Counted from the first letter of the stretch, positions 8,115 through 19,993 are shown. The stretch is DNA of 64,000 bases from Parahaliea maris (GCF_008064665.1 NZ_VRZA01000010.1:1-64000); one strand, 5' to 3'. Made by a program: numbers and translations. Notes: generated from the letters alone by a model not told the origin.

Positions 8115-8660
8115 TCAGCCCGCCTGGTGCTTGGCGGCGTTGGCCGCAAAGAAGCCGATACGGCGCAGAATTTGCTGGGCCAGCTCACCGCGCATCTCAC
8201 CCTTCAGAATGCGGATTTCCTCGGCCTTGCCCACCACGTTGCGGGGGTCGTTTTCCATCTGCTTGACCACCGAGGCATTGCTCGGTTCGATGACGGGGGC
8301 GCCGCCACCGGGATGCGTCACCGCGAACTGGGCTTTCATGGTCAGTTCGAATTCCGCAGCGCGGGCCTCCCGGTTCAGGGACAGGTTGCGCTGGCTGAAG
8401 CGTTCAGGGCCCAGTTGCAGGACGAAGGTAGCCTCGTCCCTGTCCTCGACCCAGGTGATACCGTTGGCCGAGAACCGCGCCATCAGTTCGCGGCTGAATT
8501 CACTGTTGGGATTGCCGGTGTCCAGGTACAGGCTGCGCCAGCTTTCGGGCAGGGCGGTGGCGCTGCTGCTGCCACGCAGCTGGAAGCCACAGGCCGCCAG
8601 CAGGCTGCACAGGGCCAGTGCGAAGGAGAGGCGGGCGAAACGCAGGGACAGGGACGACAT
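8115..8660 (-). CDS. lptE: LPS-assembly lipoprotein LptE
   Basis: LptE plugs the LptD barrel that inserts lipopolysaccharide into the outer membrane. The 181-residue protein has a lipoprotein signal with lipobox LLAAC (modified Cys at about residue 24), followed by GFQLRG, the typical mature start. The mature part has the mixed alpha/beta pattern of the family. It lies 14 bp after leuS and 8 bp before holA, all on the minus strand. Confidence 0.93.
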   Translation of the reverse strand: MSSLSLRFARLSFALALCSLLAACGFQLRGSSSATALPESWRSLYLDTGNPNSEFSRELMARFSANGITWVEDRDEATFVLQLGPERFSQRNLSLNREARAAEFELTMKAQFAVTHPGGGAPVIEPSNASVVKQMENDPRNVVGKAEEIRILKGEMRGELAQQILRRIGFFAANAAKHQAG

Positions 8661-8674
8661 GGAGAACTCCGGCT

Positions 8675-11554
<2,880 letters not shown>

Positions 11555-12673
11555 ATGCGCTGGACCTCAGCGTTTCTGAGCCTGAACCTGGGTTTGAGCC
11601 TGGCAGGCGGAGTTGCGGCGGCGGACCTGCCGCTGGAGAAACTGAACCTGCCCGATGGCTTTGCCATCGAGGTGTATGTCGATGATGTACCCAATGCCCG
11701 TCAGATGGCACAGGGGGATAAAGGCACCCTGTTCATCGGCACCCGGGCGGCGGGCGATGTCTATGCGGTGCAGGATACCGACGGCGATGGCCGGCCGGAC
11801 ACCCGGCGAGTGATTGCCTCGGAGCTGGAGCGACCCTCGGGGGTGGCCTGGCACGAAGGGGACCTGTACGTCGCCGAGATCAGCCGGATTCGCCGTTACC
11901 CGGGCATCGAGCAGCAACTCGCGTCCGGGGAAGAGCTCCAGTACAGCCTGTTCGTGGACGGCCTGCCCAGCGAAACCCACCACGGCTGGAAGTACATCGA
12001 TTTCGGGCCGGATGGCCATCTTTACGTGCCGGTGGGGGCGCCCTGCAATATCTGCGACGAGCCGCTGCCCTTCGCCAGCATCCTGCGCGTTGCCAAAGGC
12101 GGCGGCGATTACGAGGTCTACTCCCGGGGTGTGCGCAACAGCGTGGGCTTTGACTGGCATCCGCAAACCGGAGAGCTGTGGTTTACCGATAACGGCCGCG
12201 ACATGCTGGGCGATGAGGTGCCCTATTGCGAGCTGAATCGGGTGTCGGAGGCCGGTGAGCACTTTGGCTACCCCTATTTCCACGCCGGCACCGTGCGTGA
12301 CCCGGAGTTTGGCGAAGGCAAGGACCCGGCGGATTACACCCCGCCGGTCCTCGGGTTGGGCCCCCATGTGGCGCCCTTGGGTATTTACTTCTATGAGGGC
12401 GAGGCCTTTCCCGAGGACTACCGCCATCTGTTCATCGTCGAACACGGCTCCTGGAATCGCAGCAAGAAAATTGGTTACCGGGTGAAGATGGCCGTGCTGG
12501 CGGGGAACGATGTCGTGGACTACCGTCCCTTTATCGACGGCTGGCTGAACAACGACGAGGACGACTCCTACTGGGGCCGCCCGGTGGCCCTGCTGCCGCT
12601 GGCAGATGGCAGCCTGCTGCTTTCGGACGACTACGCCGGGGTGGTTTACCGGGTGAGCTACCAGGGCTCCTGA
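11555..12673 (+). CDS. PQQ-dependent sorbosone dehydrogenase-like protein, secreted
   Basis: The 372-residue protein has a cleavable signal peptide (about residues 1-23, ending VAAAD) and a six-bladed beta-propeller sequence of the sorbosone/glucose dehydrogenase family. Recognisable segments are FAIEVYVDDVPNARQMA, HHGWKYIDFGPDGHLYVPVG, SRGVRNSVGFDWHPQTGELW and FIVEHGSWNRSKKIGY. Family members oxidise sugars or other alcohols/aldehydes in the periplasm with PQQ, but many have no tested substrate. ATG 11555 follows AAGGAGA by 5 bases. It is the first gene inside the accessory block and stands alone, 155 bp before the CoA-transferase operon. Confidence 0.82.
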   Translation: MRWTSAFLSLNLGLSLAGGVAAADLPLEKLNLPDGFAIEVYVDDVPNARQMAQGDKGTLFIGTRAAGDVYAVQDTDGDGRPDTRRVIASELERPSGVAWHEGDLYVAEISRIRRYPGIEQQLASGEELQYSLFVDGLPSETHHGWKYIDFGPDGHLYVPVGAPCNICDEPLPFASILRVAKGGGDYEVYSRGVRNSVGFDWHPQTGELWFTDNGRDMLGDEVPYCELNRVSEAGEHFGYPYFHAGTVRDPEFGEGKDPADYTPPVLGLGPHVAPLGIYFYEGEAFPEDYRHLFIVEHGSWNRSKKIGYRVKMAVLAGNDVVDYRPFIDGWLNNDEDDSYWGRPVALLPLADGSLLLSDDYAGVVYRVSYQGS

Positions 12674-12715
12674 CCAGCGAACGGGTCGGGCGAAAATACG
12701 GGCTTGCCAGTATTA

Positions 12716-12731
12716 TTTAATCCGTATTAAA
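12716..12731. promoter_or_regulatory. Palindrome A (TTTAAT-N4-ATTAAA), site 1
   Basis: TTTAATCCGTATTAAA, an exact match, lies 98 bp before the CoA-transferase start and is followed by ATATTTT (candidate -10 at 12733-12738). The same arrangement recurs before other operons in this window. Confidence 0.75.
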
Positions 12732-12828
12732 ATATTTTGCTAATAACTAAGCTCCCCTGCTTGTGGCAAGGCAACAGGGGGGGCGCGACCCCGGTACCCC
12801 GTGGTCGCCCCACACTGGAGGAACCAAC

Positions 12829-14046
12829 ATGTCCAATACCCCGTCAAAACGCCCCCTCGACGGTATCCGCGTCATCGAGCTGGGCCAGCTTCTGGCTGGC
12901 CCCTTTACCGGTACCATACTCGGCTATTTCGGCGCCGAAGTGATCAAGATCGAACCGCCGGGCAAGGGTGACCCCATCCGCGGCTGGCGAATCGTTGAAA
13001 ACGGCACTTCCCACTGGTATCGCAGCCTGGGGCGCAACAAGAAAAGCGTTACCCTGGACCTGAAGAGCGAGAAGGGCCGCGAGCTGGCGGGCCAGTTGAT
13101 GAATACCGCCGACGTGGTGGTGGAGAACTTCCGCCCCGGCGTCGTGGAGGAGTGGGGCCTGGGGCCCGAGGACATCAAGAAGGTCAATCCGGGGGTGGTC
13201 TACGCCCGCATCTCCGGCTACGGCCAGACCGGCCCCTATGCCTCGAAACCCGGCTATGCCTCGGTGACCGAGGGGGTGAGCGGCTTCCGCTACGTCAACG
13301 GCTTCCCGGGTGAGCCGCCGGTGCGCCCCAACCTCAGCACCGGCGATACCATCGCTGCAATCCATGCCGCCCTGGGCATCTGTCTGGCCCTGCTGCAGCG
13401 CCAGAGGGGTGAACATGAAGGTCAGGGAGAAGGCCAGGTGGTGGATGTGGCCCTGTACGAATCCATGTTCAACCTGATGGAGGGCGTGGTGCCGGAGTAC
13501 TCCGGTGCCGGCGTTATCCGGGAAGCTTCCGGAACCACCCTGACCGGCATTGTGCCCACCAATACCTATACCTGTGGCGACGGCAAATACGTGATCATCG
13601 GCGGTAACGGGGATTCCATCTTCAAGCGGCTGATGGTCGCCGCCGGGCATCCCGAGATGGCCGAGAACCCCGAGATGGCCCACAACGAGGGCCGTGTGGT
13701 TCACGTCGAGGCCATCGACAAGGCGCTGGCGGACTGGTGTGCGGCGCACACCGCGGCTGAGGTGGTCGAGATTCTCGAAGCCGAGCGGGTGCCGGTGGGC
13801 CTGGTCTACAACGTGGAAGACCAGATGCGCGACCCCCACTTCAACGCCCGCGGCATGTTCGAGAAGGTGGAGATCGACGGCAAGCCCCTGGATATTCCCG
13901 CCATCATGCCCAAGCTCGAAGGCACACCCGGCCGCACCGACTGGCCGGGGCAGGATGTGGGCAGCCACAACCAGGAGATCCTCGGCGACTTGCTGGGGCT
14001 GGACGAGGCGGCCATCGGCGCCCTGCGCGAGGAAGGGGTGGTCTGA
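12829..14046 (+). CDS. Class III CoA-transferase, CaiB/BaiF family
   Basis: The family moves CoA between carboxylates through an aspartyl-CoA thioester. The 405-residue protein carries the N-terminal signature LDGIRVIELGQLLAGPFTG, the ENFRPGVVEEWGLGPEDI segment and a catalytic-type Asp in VVDVALYESM (about residue 205). ATG 12829 has GGAGGA 6 bases upstream. The stop overlaps the start of the SMP-30-like gene (TGATG), so the two form an operon preceded by palindrome A. It probably activates an acid in the island's catabolic network; donor and acceptor are unknown. Confidence 0.9.
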   Translation: MSNTPSKRPLDGIRVIELGQLLAGPFTGTILGYFGAEVIKIEPPGKGDPIRGWRIVENGTSHWYRSLGRNKKSVTLDLKSEKGRELAGQLMNTADVVVENFRPGVVEEWGLGPEDIKKVNPGVVYARISGYGQTGPYASKPGYASVTEGVSGFRYVNGFPGEPPVRPNLSTGDTIAAIHAALGICLALLQRQRGEHEGQGEGQVVDVALYESMFNLMEGVVPEYSGAGVIREASGTTLTGIVPTNTYTCGDGKYVIIGGNGDSIFKRLMVAAGHPEMAENPEMAHNEGRVVHVEAIDKALADWCAAHTAAEVVEILEAERVPVGLVYNVEDQMRDPHFNARGMFEKVEIDGKPLDIPAIMPKLEGTPGRTDWPGQDVGSHNQEILGDLLGLDEAAIGALREEGVV

Positions 14047-14960
14047 TGGCCATCACGGAAATCGCCAGCGGCCTGCAGTTTCCCGAAGGGCCGATTGCAC
14101 TGGATGACGGTTCGCTGCTGCTGGTGGAAATCCAGCGTGGCACGCTGTCGCGGATTACTCCGGCCGGGGTGGTGGAGGTTGTTGCCGAACTGGGCGGCGG
14201 TCCCAACGGTGCCGCCATCGGCCCCGATGGCGCGGTTTATGTCTGCAACAATGGCGGCTTTCAGTGGATCGATGTGGAGGGGGCGCCCTTCCCGGTGGGG
14301 CGTGCTGAGGACTATCGCGGTGGCAGCATCCAGCGGGTGGACCTCGCCAGCGGGGAGTTCACCACGCTGTATACCGAGTGCAACGGCAATCCACTGAGCG
14401 GCCCCAACGACATCGTGTTCGATCGCCAGGGCGGTTTCTGGTTTACCGACCTGGGCCAGCGCTACGGCCGCCAGCAGGATCGCGGGGCGCTGTACTACGC
14501 CCTGCCGGACGGCAGTGAAATCCGCGAGGCGGCCTTCCCGGTAGATTCCCCCAACGGTATTGGCCTGTCGTCGGATGAAAAGACCCTGTATGTGGCCGAC
14601 ACCACGGCTGCCCGCCTCTGGGCCTATGACATTGCAGCGCCCGGGGAAATCCGGCCGCAGGCGGGCCACAATGCCGGCCGTTGCCTGGCCAGCCCGGATG
14701 GGCTGCAGCACTACGATTCACTGGCGGTGGATAGCGAGGGCAATATCTGTGTGGCGACCATCCTCAATGGCGGGATCACCTGGTTCGCGCCCGACGGGGC
14801 GGTCCTGGAACATTTCCCCACCGGGGATCTGGCCACCACCAATATCTGCTTTGGCGGAGCCGACCTGAAAACCGCCTATATCACGCTTTCCGCCACGGGG
14901 CGGGTGGTATCGATGCCCTGGCCGGTAGCGGGGCTGCCGCTGAACTTCCTCAACCACTAG
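14046..14960 (+). CDS. SMP-30/gluconolactonase family lactone hydrolase
   Basis: The 304-residue beta-propeller protein has LQFPEGPIALDDGSLLLVEI at the N-terminus with the metal-type Glu in PEGP. GPNDIVFDRQGGFWFTDLG and DSPNGIGLSSDEKTLYVADT supply the metal-ligand Asn and Asp positions. Family members hydrolyse lactones with a bound divalent metal. The gene is translationally coupled to the preceding CoA-transferase, suggesting a lactone intermediate in the same pathway. It converges on the marR-type gene 27 bp away. Confidence 0.85.
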   Translation: MAITEIASGLQFPEGPIALDDGSLLLVEIQRGTLSRITPAGVVEVVAELGGGPNGAAIGPDGAVYVCNNGGFQWIDVEGAPFPVGRAEDYRGGSIQRVDLASGEFTTLYTECNGNPLSGPNDIVFDRQGGFWFTDLGQRYGRQQDRGALYYALPDGSEIREAAFPVDSPNGIGLSSDEKTLYVADTTAARLWAYDIAAPGEIRPQAGHNAGRCLASPDGLQHYDSLAVDSEGNICVATILNGGITWFAPDGAVLEHFPTGDLATTNICFGGADLKTAYITLSATGRVVSMPWPVAGLPLNFLNH

Positions 14961-14987
14961 CCTGTAACGGTGGGGGAAGGCGGGCGG

Positions 14988-15503
14988 TTAGGCTGGGTCG
15001 CTGTCTTCTTCACCCTCAACCGGAAATACTGGCGGCTCCCCCCAGTCCTTCTCCAGCACCCGGCGGAATTGTGCGGCGTCGCGCTTGCCAATGCGCCGGG
15101 CCAGTTCCTCCTCCAGTTCTTCCAGCACCTGAATCGCCAGCACCCGGGCCGGTTCGCCCTTGCGATTCAGGGTGGCGATGGTGGCGCGGCCGTCGTCGGG
15201 ATCGGGGATCAGGTCGATCAGGCCGAGGCGGTTTAGCTCGCGGATATTGGTGTGCACAGCCTGGCGGCTGACCCCGAGGCGCTCGGCAATCGTCGAGGGG
15301 CGGCGAATGCCCTCGCCGATGTTCATCATCACCAGCGACTGGGCGTGGGTCAGCTGTACTCCGCCGCGGCGGTGGTAATTGGTATGCATGCCGTCTTCCA
15401 CCCAGTACAGGGCGCGCAGGATCAACTGGGCGAGGTTGTTCTTGTACGCCTGGGGTGTCTTGTCGGCCGGTGAAGGGGCCGGCTCGCTGCGTTTTTTGGG
15501 CAC
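14988..15503 (-). CDS. MarR-family transcriptional regulator
   Basis: The 171-residue protein has a winged helix-turn-helix: recognition region TIAERLGVSRQAVHTNIREL (about residues 70-90) and a wing with DPDDGRATIATL. MarR dimers normally bind palindromes of about 16-20 bp and release DNA when an aromatic or lipid-like ligand binds. The start is GTG 15503 with AAGGA upstream. It is the last gene of a minus-strand run with two membrane proteins and azoR, whose promoter region holds palindrome B, so autoregulation at that site is the simplest model. Confidence 0.87.
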   Translation of the reverse strand: MPKKRSEPAPSPADKTPQAYKNNLAQLILRALYWVEDGMHTNYHRRGGVQLTHAQSLVMMNIGEGIRRPSTIAERLGVSRQAVHTNIRELNRLGLIDLIPDPDDGRATIATLNRKGEPARVLAIQVLEELEEELARRIGKRDAAQFRRVLEKDWGEPPVFPVEGEEDSDPA

Positions 15504-15530
15504 GGTAGCTGTCCTTACTGCTCGGGTGTC

Positions 15531-15560
15531 ATCGCTGCTTGGCGTGGGCGAAGCAGCGAT
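15531..15560. repeat. 10-bp inverted repeat between azoR and marR-type gene
   Basis: ATCGCTGCTT (15531-15540) and AAGCAGCGAT (15551-15560) form a perfect stem with a 10-base loop. It may attenuate read-through from azoR into the regulator gene or serve as an operator. There is no T-run for a standard terminator. Confidence 0.5.
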
Positions 15561-15602
15561 ACTAGCAGATGCCGGGCCGGGTATGCGCGGTCACGGTGGA
15601 GC

Positions 15603-16253
15603 TCAGAACGCAGCGCCGGCGGCCCTGGCCGCTTGCAGGGCTTGTTCCAACACCGTTGCTGCATGGGCTGGACCTTTGGCATCCATCGGTTGCAGGATGA
15701 TTTCGCGCACATCTTCAAAGCCCAGAAAGGCCGCGATATGGCGCAGGTAGGCCGATTGGTAGTCGGTCTTGATGCCGTCCTCCTGGCGCGGGAATCCGGG
15801 CCGGTATTCACTGCCCCGTGACAGGATCAGCTGCAGCGACTTGCCCTTCAACATGCCCACGTACTCCCCCTGCGGGTTGACGCCAAAGGTCAGGCCGGGC
15901 TGGCACACCAGGTCGATATAGTGCTTGAGGGGGTAGGGAATGGAGAAGTTCCACATGGCGCTGGAGATCACCACCTTGTCGGCACTCTTCAGGCGCTGGA
16001 TATGATCCAGCACGCCACTCCACTCACCGGCGGCCTCCAGGCCCTGGCCCGATTCCATCAGCCTGGCGATGTGCGCCATCTTCTGGCTGGCGCCTTCACG
16101 TCCGAACGCCGGGAGTCCGTCGTCAAACACGTTGAGGCGGTCGATCTCCACATCGGGGTTGGCCTCAGTGCAGGCCTCGAGGAAGGCCTGGGCAACCCGG
16201 CTTGAGTTGGATTTGTCACCGCGGGGGCTGGCTTCGATAGAGAGAATTTTCAT
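15603..16253 (-). CDS. azoR: FMN-dependent NADH-azoreductase/quinone reductase
   Basis: AzoR-type flavodoxin-fold enzymes reduce quinones and azo compounds by two-electron transfer from NADH. The 216-residue protein has the FMN phosphate loop in EASPRGDKSNSSRVAQAF (about residues 7-24) and the family motif MWNFSIPYPLKHYIDLVCQP with PGLTFG (about 100-120). A later SRGSEY segment completes the flavin site. ATG 16253 overlaps the stop of the small membrane protein gene by 4 bp. Linkage to a MarR regulator is typical for azoR-like genes induced by quinones or phenols. Confidence 0.9.
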   Translation of the reverse strand: MKILSIEASPRGDKSNSSRVAQAFLEACTEANPDVEIDRLNVFDDGLPAFGREGASQKMAHIARLMESGQGLEAAGEWSGVLDHIQRLKSADKVVISSAMWNFSIPYPLKHYIDLVCQPGLTFGVNPQGEYVGMLKGKSLQLILSRGSEYRPGFPRQEDGIKTDYQSAYLRHIAAFLGFEDVREIILQPMDAKGPAHAATVLEQALQAARAAGAAF

Positions 16254-16561
16254 TGGCTCGGGGCCTTCTTCTTGCGTGGATTGAATTCGGGCAGTTTCAC
16301 CTTGGTAGCTACCAGTTGCCAGCTGCTACCGGATCCATACTGGGCATCCGTGCGCATCATCCAGCGATAACAGAAGCGCGCATAAAGGGGAATCAGTACC
16401 GCCACAATCAGGAGTGGTTTCCAGCCGAACACCCAGGTCTCGTCCTGGAGGCCCCACTTGATCAGGGCGAAAGCCGCATAAACCGAGAGCACCGAATAGG
16501 CGGAGATGACGGTTGACGCGAGTCGGTAGCGGGCCGGGTTGCCGGAGAATTTTGCACGCAT
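16250..16561 (-). CDS. Small membrane protein of unknown function
   Basis: The 103-residue protein has two predicted membrane helices (about residues 16-37 and 46-64), then an Arg/Lys-rich tail with KLPEFNPRKKKAPSQ that should face the cytoplasm. I do not recognise the family. It sits between a larger membrane protein and azoR, overlapping azoR by 4 bp, so it is probably co-translated with azoR. A role in supplying electrons or a substrate to azoR is possible but not shown. Confidence 0.7.
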   Translation of the reverse strand: MRAKFSGNPARYRLASTVISAYSVLSVYAAFALIKWGLQDETWVFGWKPLLIVAVLIPLYARFCYRWMMRTDAQYGSGSSWQLVATKVKLPEFNPRKKKAPSQ

Positions 16562-16620
16562 TGGGGTGTCTCCCTGGTTCGCGGTAAAAATCGCAGTAAA
16601 AGTCGCGGTAAAAGTTGCGC

Positions 16621-17148
16621 TCAGAAACTGAACTTGGTGATGGCGAGGAATACGATCAACAGTGCTGCCGGCATGATCACCGGCGAACTGTAGAGCAGGA
16701 AATACCAGTGCAGGTGAATACCCGCTTCATAGGCTTCCTTGTCTCCGGTGGCGCGGATATTGGCCTTGGCGCCACCGAAGTGAGACAGGTGATAGTCGAG
16801 AATCTCGATGGGCAGTGTGATCAGCACCACGATCGCCAGCTTTAACATCAGCCAGTCGGAGCTAGAGTTCCAGCCGCCGGCGATGAACAGCAGGGGCCCC
16901 GTGATCAGGATGATGGGGTAGGCCACGTGTTCCATGATCACACCCTGGTCAAAGCGCTCCATCACCCAGTCCCGCAATTCGATGACATCCTCGTCCTCGG
17001 GATTGCGGCGCCAGGCCTTGAACACGGGGACAACGTAGTAGGCGTAGGCGTGCGCAGTACTGAATACCCAGACCATCACGAAAGTGACATGGACAAACTT
17101 GATATACAGGTACCAGGGGCCCAGTAGTTCTCTCAGGGCGTCTATCAT
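16621..17148 (-). CDS. Integral membrane protein, four to five helices, unknown function
   Basis: The 175-residue protein has helices near residues 10-35, 70-92, 95-120 and 150-172. Conserved-looking His residues occur in IKFVHVTFVMVWVFSTAHAY and later MEHVAYP, LDYHLSHFGG and IHLHWYF. Such repeated His in helices would suit heme or metal binding, and the layout resembles DUF2269/CopD-like membrane proteins, a weak assignment. ATG 17148 has AGGAG 10 bases upstream. It is first in the operon with azoR and the MarR gene, and palindrome B lies 72 bp upstream. Confidence 0.65.
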   Translation of the reverse strand: MIDALRELLGPWYLYIKFVHVTFVMVWVFSTAHAYAYYVVPVFKAWRRNPEDEDVIELRDWVMERFDQGVIMEHVAYPIILITGPLLFIAGGWNSSSDWLMLKLAIVVLITLPIEILDYHLSHFGGAKANIRATGDKEAYEAGIHLHWYFLLYSSPVIMPAALLIVFLAITKFSF

Positions 17149-17219
17149 TATGGCTTGCTCCTGTGGTTGCGGGTCGCTGAATGAGTGCTGTGTGACAAGG
17201 TAGAACGTCATTGGATAAA

Positions 17220-17236
17220 TGTCAATTAGATTGACA
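17220..17236. promoter_or_regulatory. Palindrome B (TGTCAAT-N3-ATTGACA), site 1
   Basis: TGTCAATTAGATTGACA is a perfect 7-bp inverted repeat with a 3-bp spacer, between the divergent membrane-protein/azoR operon and the CoA-ligase gene. It contains TTGACA-like -35 hexamers in both directions. The same palindrome recurs at 23521-23537. Confidence 0.75.
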
Positions 17237-17358
17237 ATAAAACTGTAAAGGGATACTGTGTGTCCATGATCTGAATGCAGCGGGTAGTCCTCGGCTTACC
17301 CGATAATAATCAGCTACAGTCCGGGCGCCTGCCCGGCGTAACCAGGGAGTCATCCCCC

Positions 17359-18891
17359 ATGAGTCAATTCCTGTTAAGTGAGCAGATCGGGCGCGCAGCG
17401 GGCCTCTATCCCGAGCGCAAGGCCGTGGTGTTCGAAGATCGCAGCTGGACCTGGTCGGCCCTGGAGTCTCTGGTGATGGAGCAGGCGGGTGCGTTGTCTG
17501 GCCTGGGCGCCGGTCCGGATCAGCGGGTAGCCGTACTGGCCCACAACAGCGACCTCTATTTCGCGCTGTATTTCTCCATTCCAGCGGTGGGGGCAACGGC
17601 CGTGCCGGTCAATATCCGTCTGGCGGAACCCGAAATCATCGATTTGCTCGCGGATTGTGAGACCAGCATTCTGCTGGTGGACGAACACTTCGTCGACATC
17701 GTGTCGGTGCTGAAATCACGCTGTCCGGGCATTCGCCATTATGTCTATATCGGCCGCGGTGACTGTCCTGCGGGGATGTCGACTCTTGCCACTGACACGC
17801 CGCTGCAGGCACCTGCGGAAACGGAGATTGCCGCGCTGTTCTACACCGGTGGTACCACCGGGCGGCCCAAGGGCGTAATGCAGTCGCACCAGAGTATGAT
17901 CTTCAATACCCTGCAGTGGGTTGCCACGACCGGCACCAGCAGTGAAGACAGCCTGCTGATTGCCGCGCCGATGTTCCACCTGGTTGCCGGCATGAACTGT
18001 GTGGCGGCTGCGGTTCTGGCCGCCAAGCTGGTCATCCTGCCGCGTTTCGACGCCGAGCTGACACTGCGGGCCATTGAGGAGCAGCGGATTACCAAGATGG
18101 CGCTGGTGCCTGCTATGGTCGACATGCTGTTGCGTCATGAGCGCTTTGCCGAGTTCGATATCGGTTCGCTGAAAAAAATCAGTTACGGCGGTGCCCCGAT
18201 GCCGGAGGAAATCCTCACGCGCGCCCAGGCGGCCATGCCGGATGTCGAGTTCATCCAGATCTACGGCCAGACCGAGTGCTGCGGTACGGTGACCTGCCTG
18301 TCCCCTGCCTATCACACTCTGACGGGCCCCAATGCCACGAAGCGACGGTCTGCAGGGCGGCCGGTGCCCGGCACCCGGGTGGCCATTCTTTCTCCCGATG
18401 GCGACGCGCTGCCCATCGGCGAGGTAGGCGAGATTTGCGTACGCAGTCCCGCCTCCACGCCCGGTTACTGGCGCCAGCCGGAGACCACCGAAGCGCTGTT
18501 TGAATTTGACTGGCTGCACACCGGGGATCTCGGCTACCTGGACGAGGACGGCTTCCTGTTCATCGTCGACCGTCTCAAGGACATGATTGTCACTGGCGGC
18601 GAAAACGTCTTTGCGACCGAGGTCGAAAATGTCATCTATCAACTCGAGGGTGTGCTTCAGTGTGCGGTAATCGGCATCCCCGACGAGCGCTGGGGCGAAC
18701 TCGTGCACGCGGTGATTCACTGTGCACCGGGTACGGAACTCAGTGCGGAGCAGGTCATGGCCCACTGCCGCCAGTTTCTGGCCAACTACAAGTGCGTGCG
18801 CAGCGTTGAATTCCGTGAGGAGAGCCTGCCGCTCAGCGCCATGAACAAGATCCTCAAGCAGGAACTGCGCAAGCCCTGGCTGAAGAAATGA
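17359..18891 (+). CDS. AMP-forming acyl-CoA ligase
   Basis: The enzyme activates a carboxylate with ATP to an acyl-adenylate and then a CoA thioester. The 510-residue protein has the phosphate loop LFYTGGTTGRPKGVM (about residues 163-177) and adenylate-binding YGQTECCG. It also has HTGDLGYLDEDGFLFIVDR with the hinge DRLKDMI, and the C-terminal catalytic Lys region SAMNKILKQEL. ATG 17359 follows GGGAG. It diverges from the MarR operon across palindrome B and ends 18 bp before the convergent oxidoreductase. Substrate is unknown; the family includes aromatic, fatty and terpenoid acid ligases. Confidence 0.9.
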   Translation: MSQFLLSEQIGRAAGLYPERKAVVFEDRSWTWSALESLVMEQAGALSGLGAGPDQRVAVLAHNSDLYFALYFSIPAVGATAVPVNIRLAEPEIIDLLADCETSILLVDEHFVDIVSVLKSRCPGIRHYVYIGRGDCPAGMSTLATDTPLQAPAETEIAALFYTGGTTGRPKGVMQSHQSMIFNTLQWVATTGTSSEDSLLIAAPMFHLVAGMNCVAAAVLAAKLVILPRFDAELTLRAIEEQRITKMALVPAMVDMLLRHERFAEFDIGSLKKISYGGAPMPEEILTRAQAAMPDVEFIQIYGQTECCGTVTCLSPAYHTLTGPNATKRRSAGRPVPGTRVAILSPDGDALPIGEVGEICVRSPASTPGYWRQPETTEALFEFDWLHTGDLGYLDEDGFLFIVDRLKDMIVTGGENVFATEVENVIYQLEGVLQCAVIGIPDERWGELVHAVIHCAPGTELSAEQVMAHCRQFLANYKCVRSVEFREESLPLSAMNKILKQELRKPWLKK

Positions 18892-18909
18892 TGCCCGGAG
18901 GCTGGACGC

Positions 18910-19905
18910 TCAATCGTGAGCGTCCAGGGTCCCGGTTTCGACAACCACCTTTCCCACCACCTTGCGGGTCGTGAGCGCGTTCAGTGCGGTGGCGTAGTCC
19001 TGCAGTGGGAACACCTGGTGCACCACGGGTGCAATGCGGCCATCCACATACAGCTGCAGCAACTCCGCCATGTTCTGTTCCGCGAGCGCCGGTTGCTCTT
19101 TTTCGAAACGACCATAAAACACACCGACCACTGCAAGCCCCTTGAGCAGAGCGAGATTAACGGGTAACTCGGGGATACGCCCCGTGGCGAAACCCACAAC
19201 CAGCAGCCTGCCGTTCCAGGCGATGCAGCGCACCGCGGTATCGAACAAATCCCCGCCTACCGGGTCGTAGACCACGTCGACACCGCGACCGTCGGTCAAT
19301 GTCTTGATCTGTTCCTTCAGGTCGGCGGTCTGGTAGTTGATGACGTCGTGTACCCCCATCTCGCGCAGCGCAGCGGCTTTGTCTTCACTGCCTACCGCCG
19401 CAATCACCCTGGCGCCCATGCCGAGGCCAAGTTGCACGGCCGCCAAACCGACACCGCCGGCAGCGCCCAGCACCAGCAGGGTTTCACCGGGCTGCAGTGC
19501 GGCTCGCTGTTTCAACGCGTGGTAGGACGTCGCATACACCCCGGGAAAACCGGCAGCGACGGTAGCCGGCATGCTCGCCGGGCGGCGAATCACGCTGTCC
19601 GCCCTGACGTTGATGCGTTCCGCCAGGCCGCCCCTGTAGGTTACGGCCATGACCGGGTCGCCAATGTTGAAACTTGAAACGGACCCACCGGTAGCGCATA
19701 CCGTACCGGCCACTTCGCCACAGGGAATGAATGGCAGCGGCGGGCGTTCCTGGTACTTGCCTTCAATCATTAACAGATCGGGGAAATTGATGCCGCAGGC
19801 ATCGATACGGATCTGGACTTCGTCGGCCGCTGGCGGATCGATGTCGATCTCCCTGAGTTGCAGCGAATCGGGTGGGCCGAGTTCTTTACACAGGACGGCT
19901 TTCAT
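18910..19905 (-). CDS. NADPH:quinone oxidoreductase-like MDR enzyme
   Basis: The 331-residue protein of the medium-chain dehydrogenase/reductase superfamily has an N-terminal GroES-like domain (GINFPDLLMIEGKYQ, PFIPCGEVAGTV) and a Rossmann domain with LVLGAAGGVGLAAVQLG (about residues 143-159). The structural zinc lobe of alcohol dehydrogenases is missing, as in quinone reductases and enoyl reductases. It follows the TonB receptor gene on the same strand after 161 bp and a strong hairpin, so it may be only partly co-transcribed. A role in reducing a quinone or enone product of the upstream monooxygenase is plausible. Confidence 0.85.
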   Translation of the reverse strand: MKAVLCKELGPPDSLQLREIDIDPPAADEVQIRIDACGINFPDLLMIEGKYQERPPLPFIPCGEVAGTVCATGGSVSSFNIGDPVMAVTYRGGLAERINVRADSVIRRPASMPATVAAGFPGVYATSYHALKQRAALQPGETLLVLGAAGGVGLAAVQLGLGMGARVIAAVGSEDKAAALREMGVHDVINYQTADLKEQIKTLTDGRGVDVVYDPVGGDLFDTAVRCIAWNGRLLVVGFATGRIPELPVNLALLKGLAVVGVFYGRFEKEQPALAEQNMAELLQLYVDGRIAPVVHQVFPLQDYATALNALTTRKVVGKVVVETGTLDAHD

Positions 19906-19993
19906 GAAATTACCTCTGGACTCTGGAGGTCATCCACGACCGGCGTGGAGCGGCGATCGTGTAACGGATAATAGAGAGTGGTCAATGGGAAAG

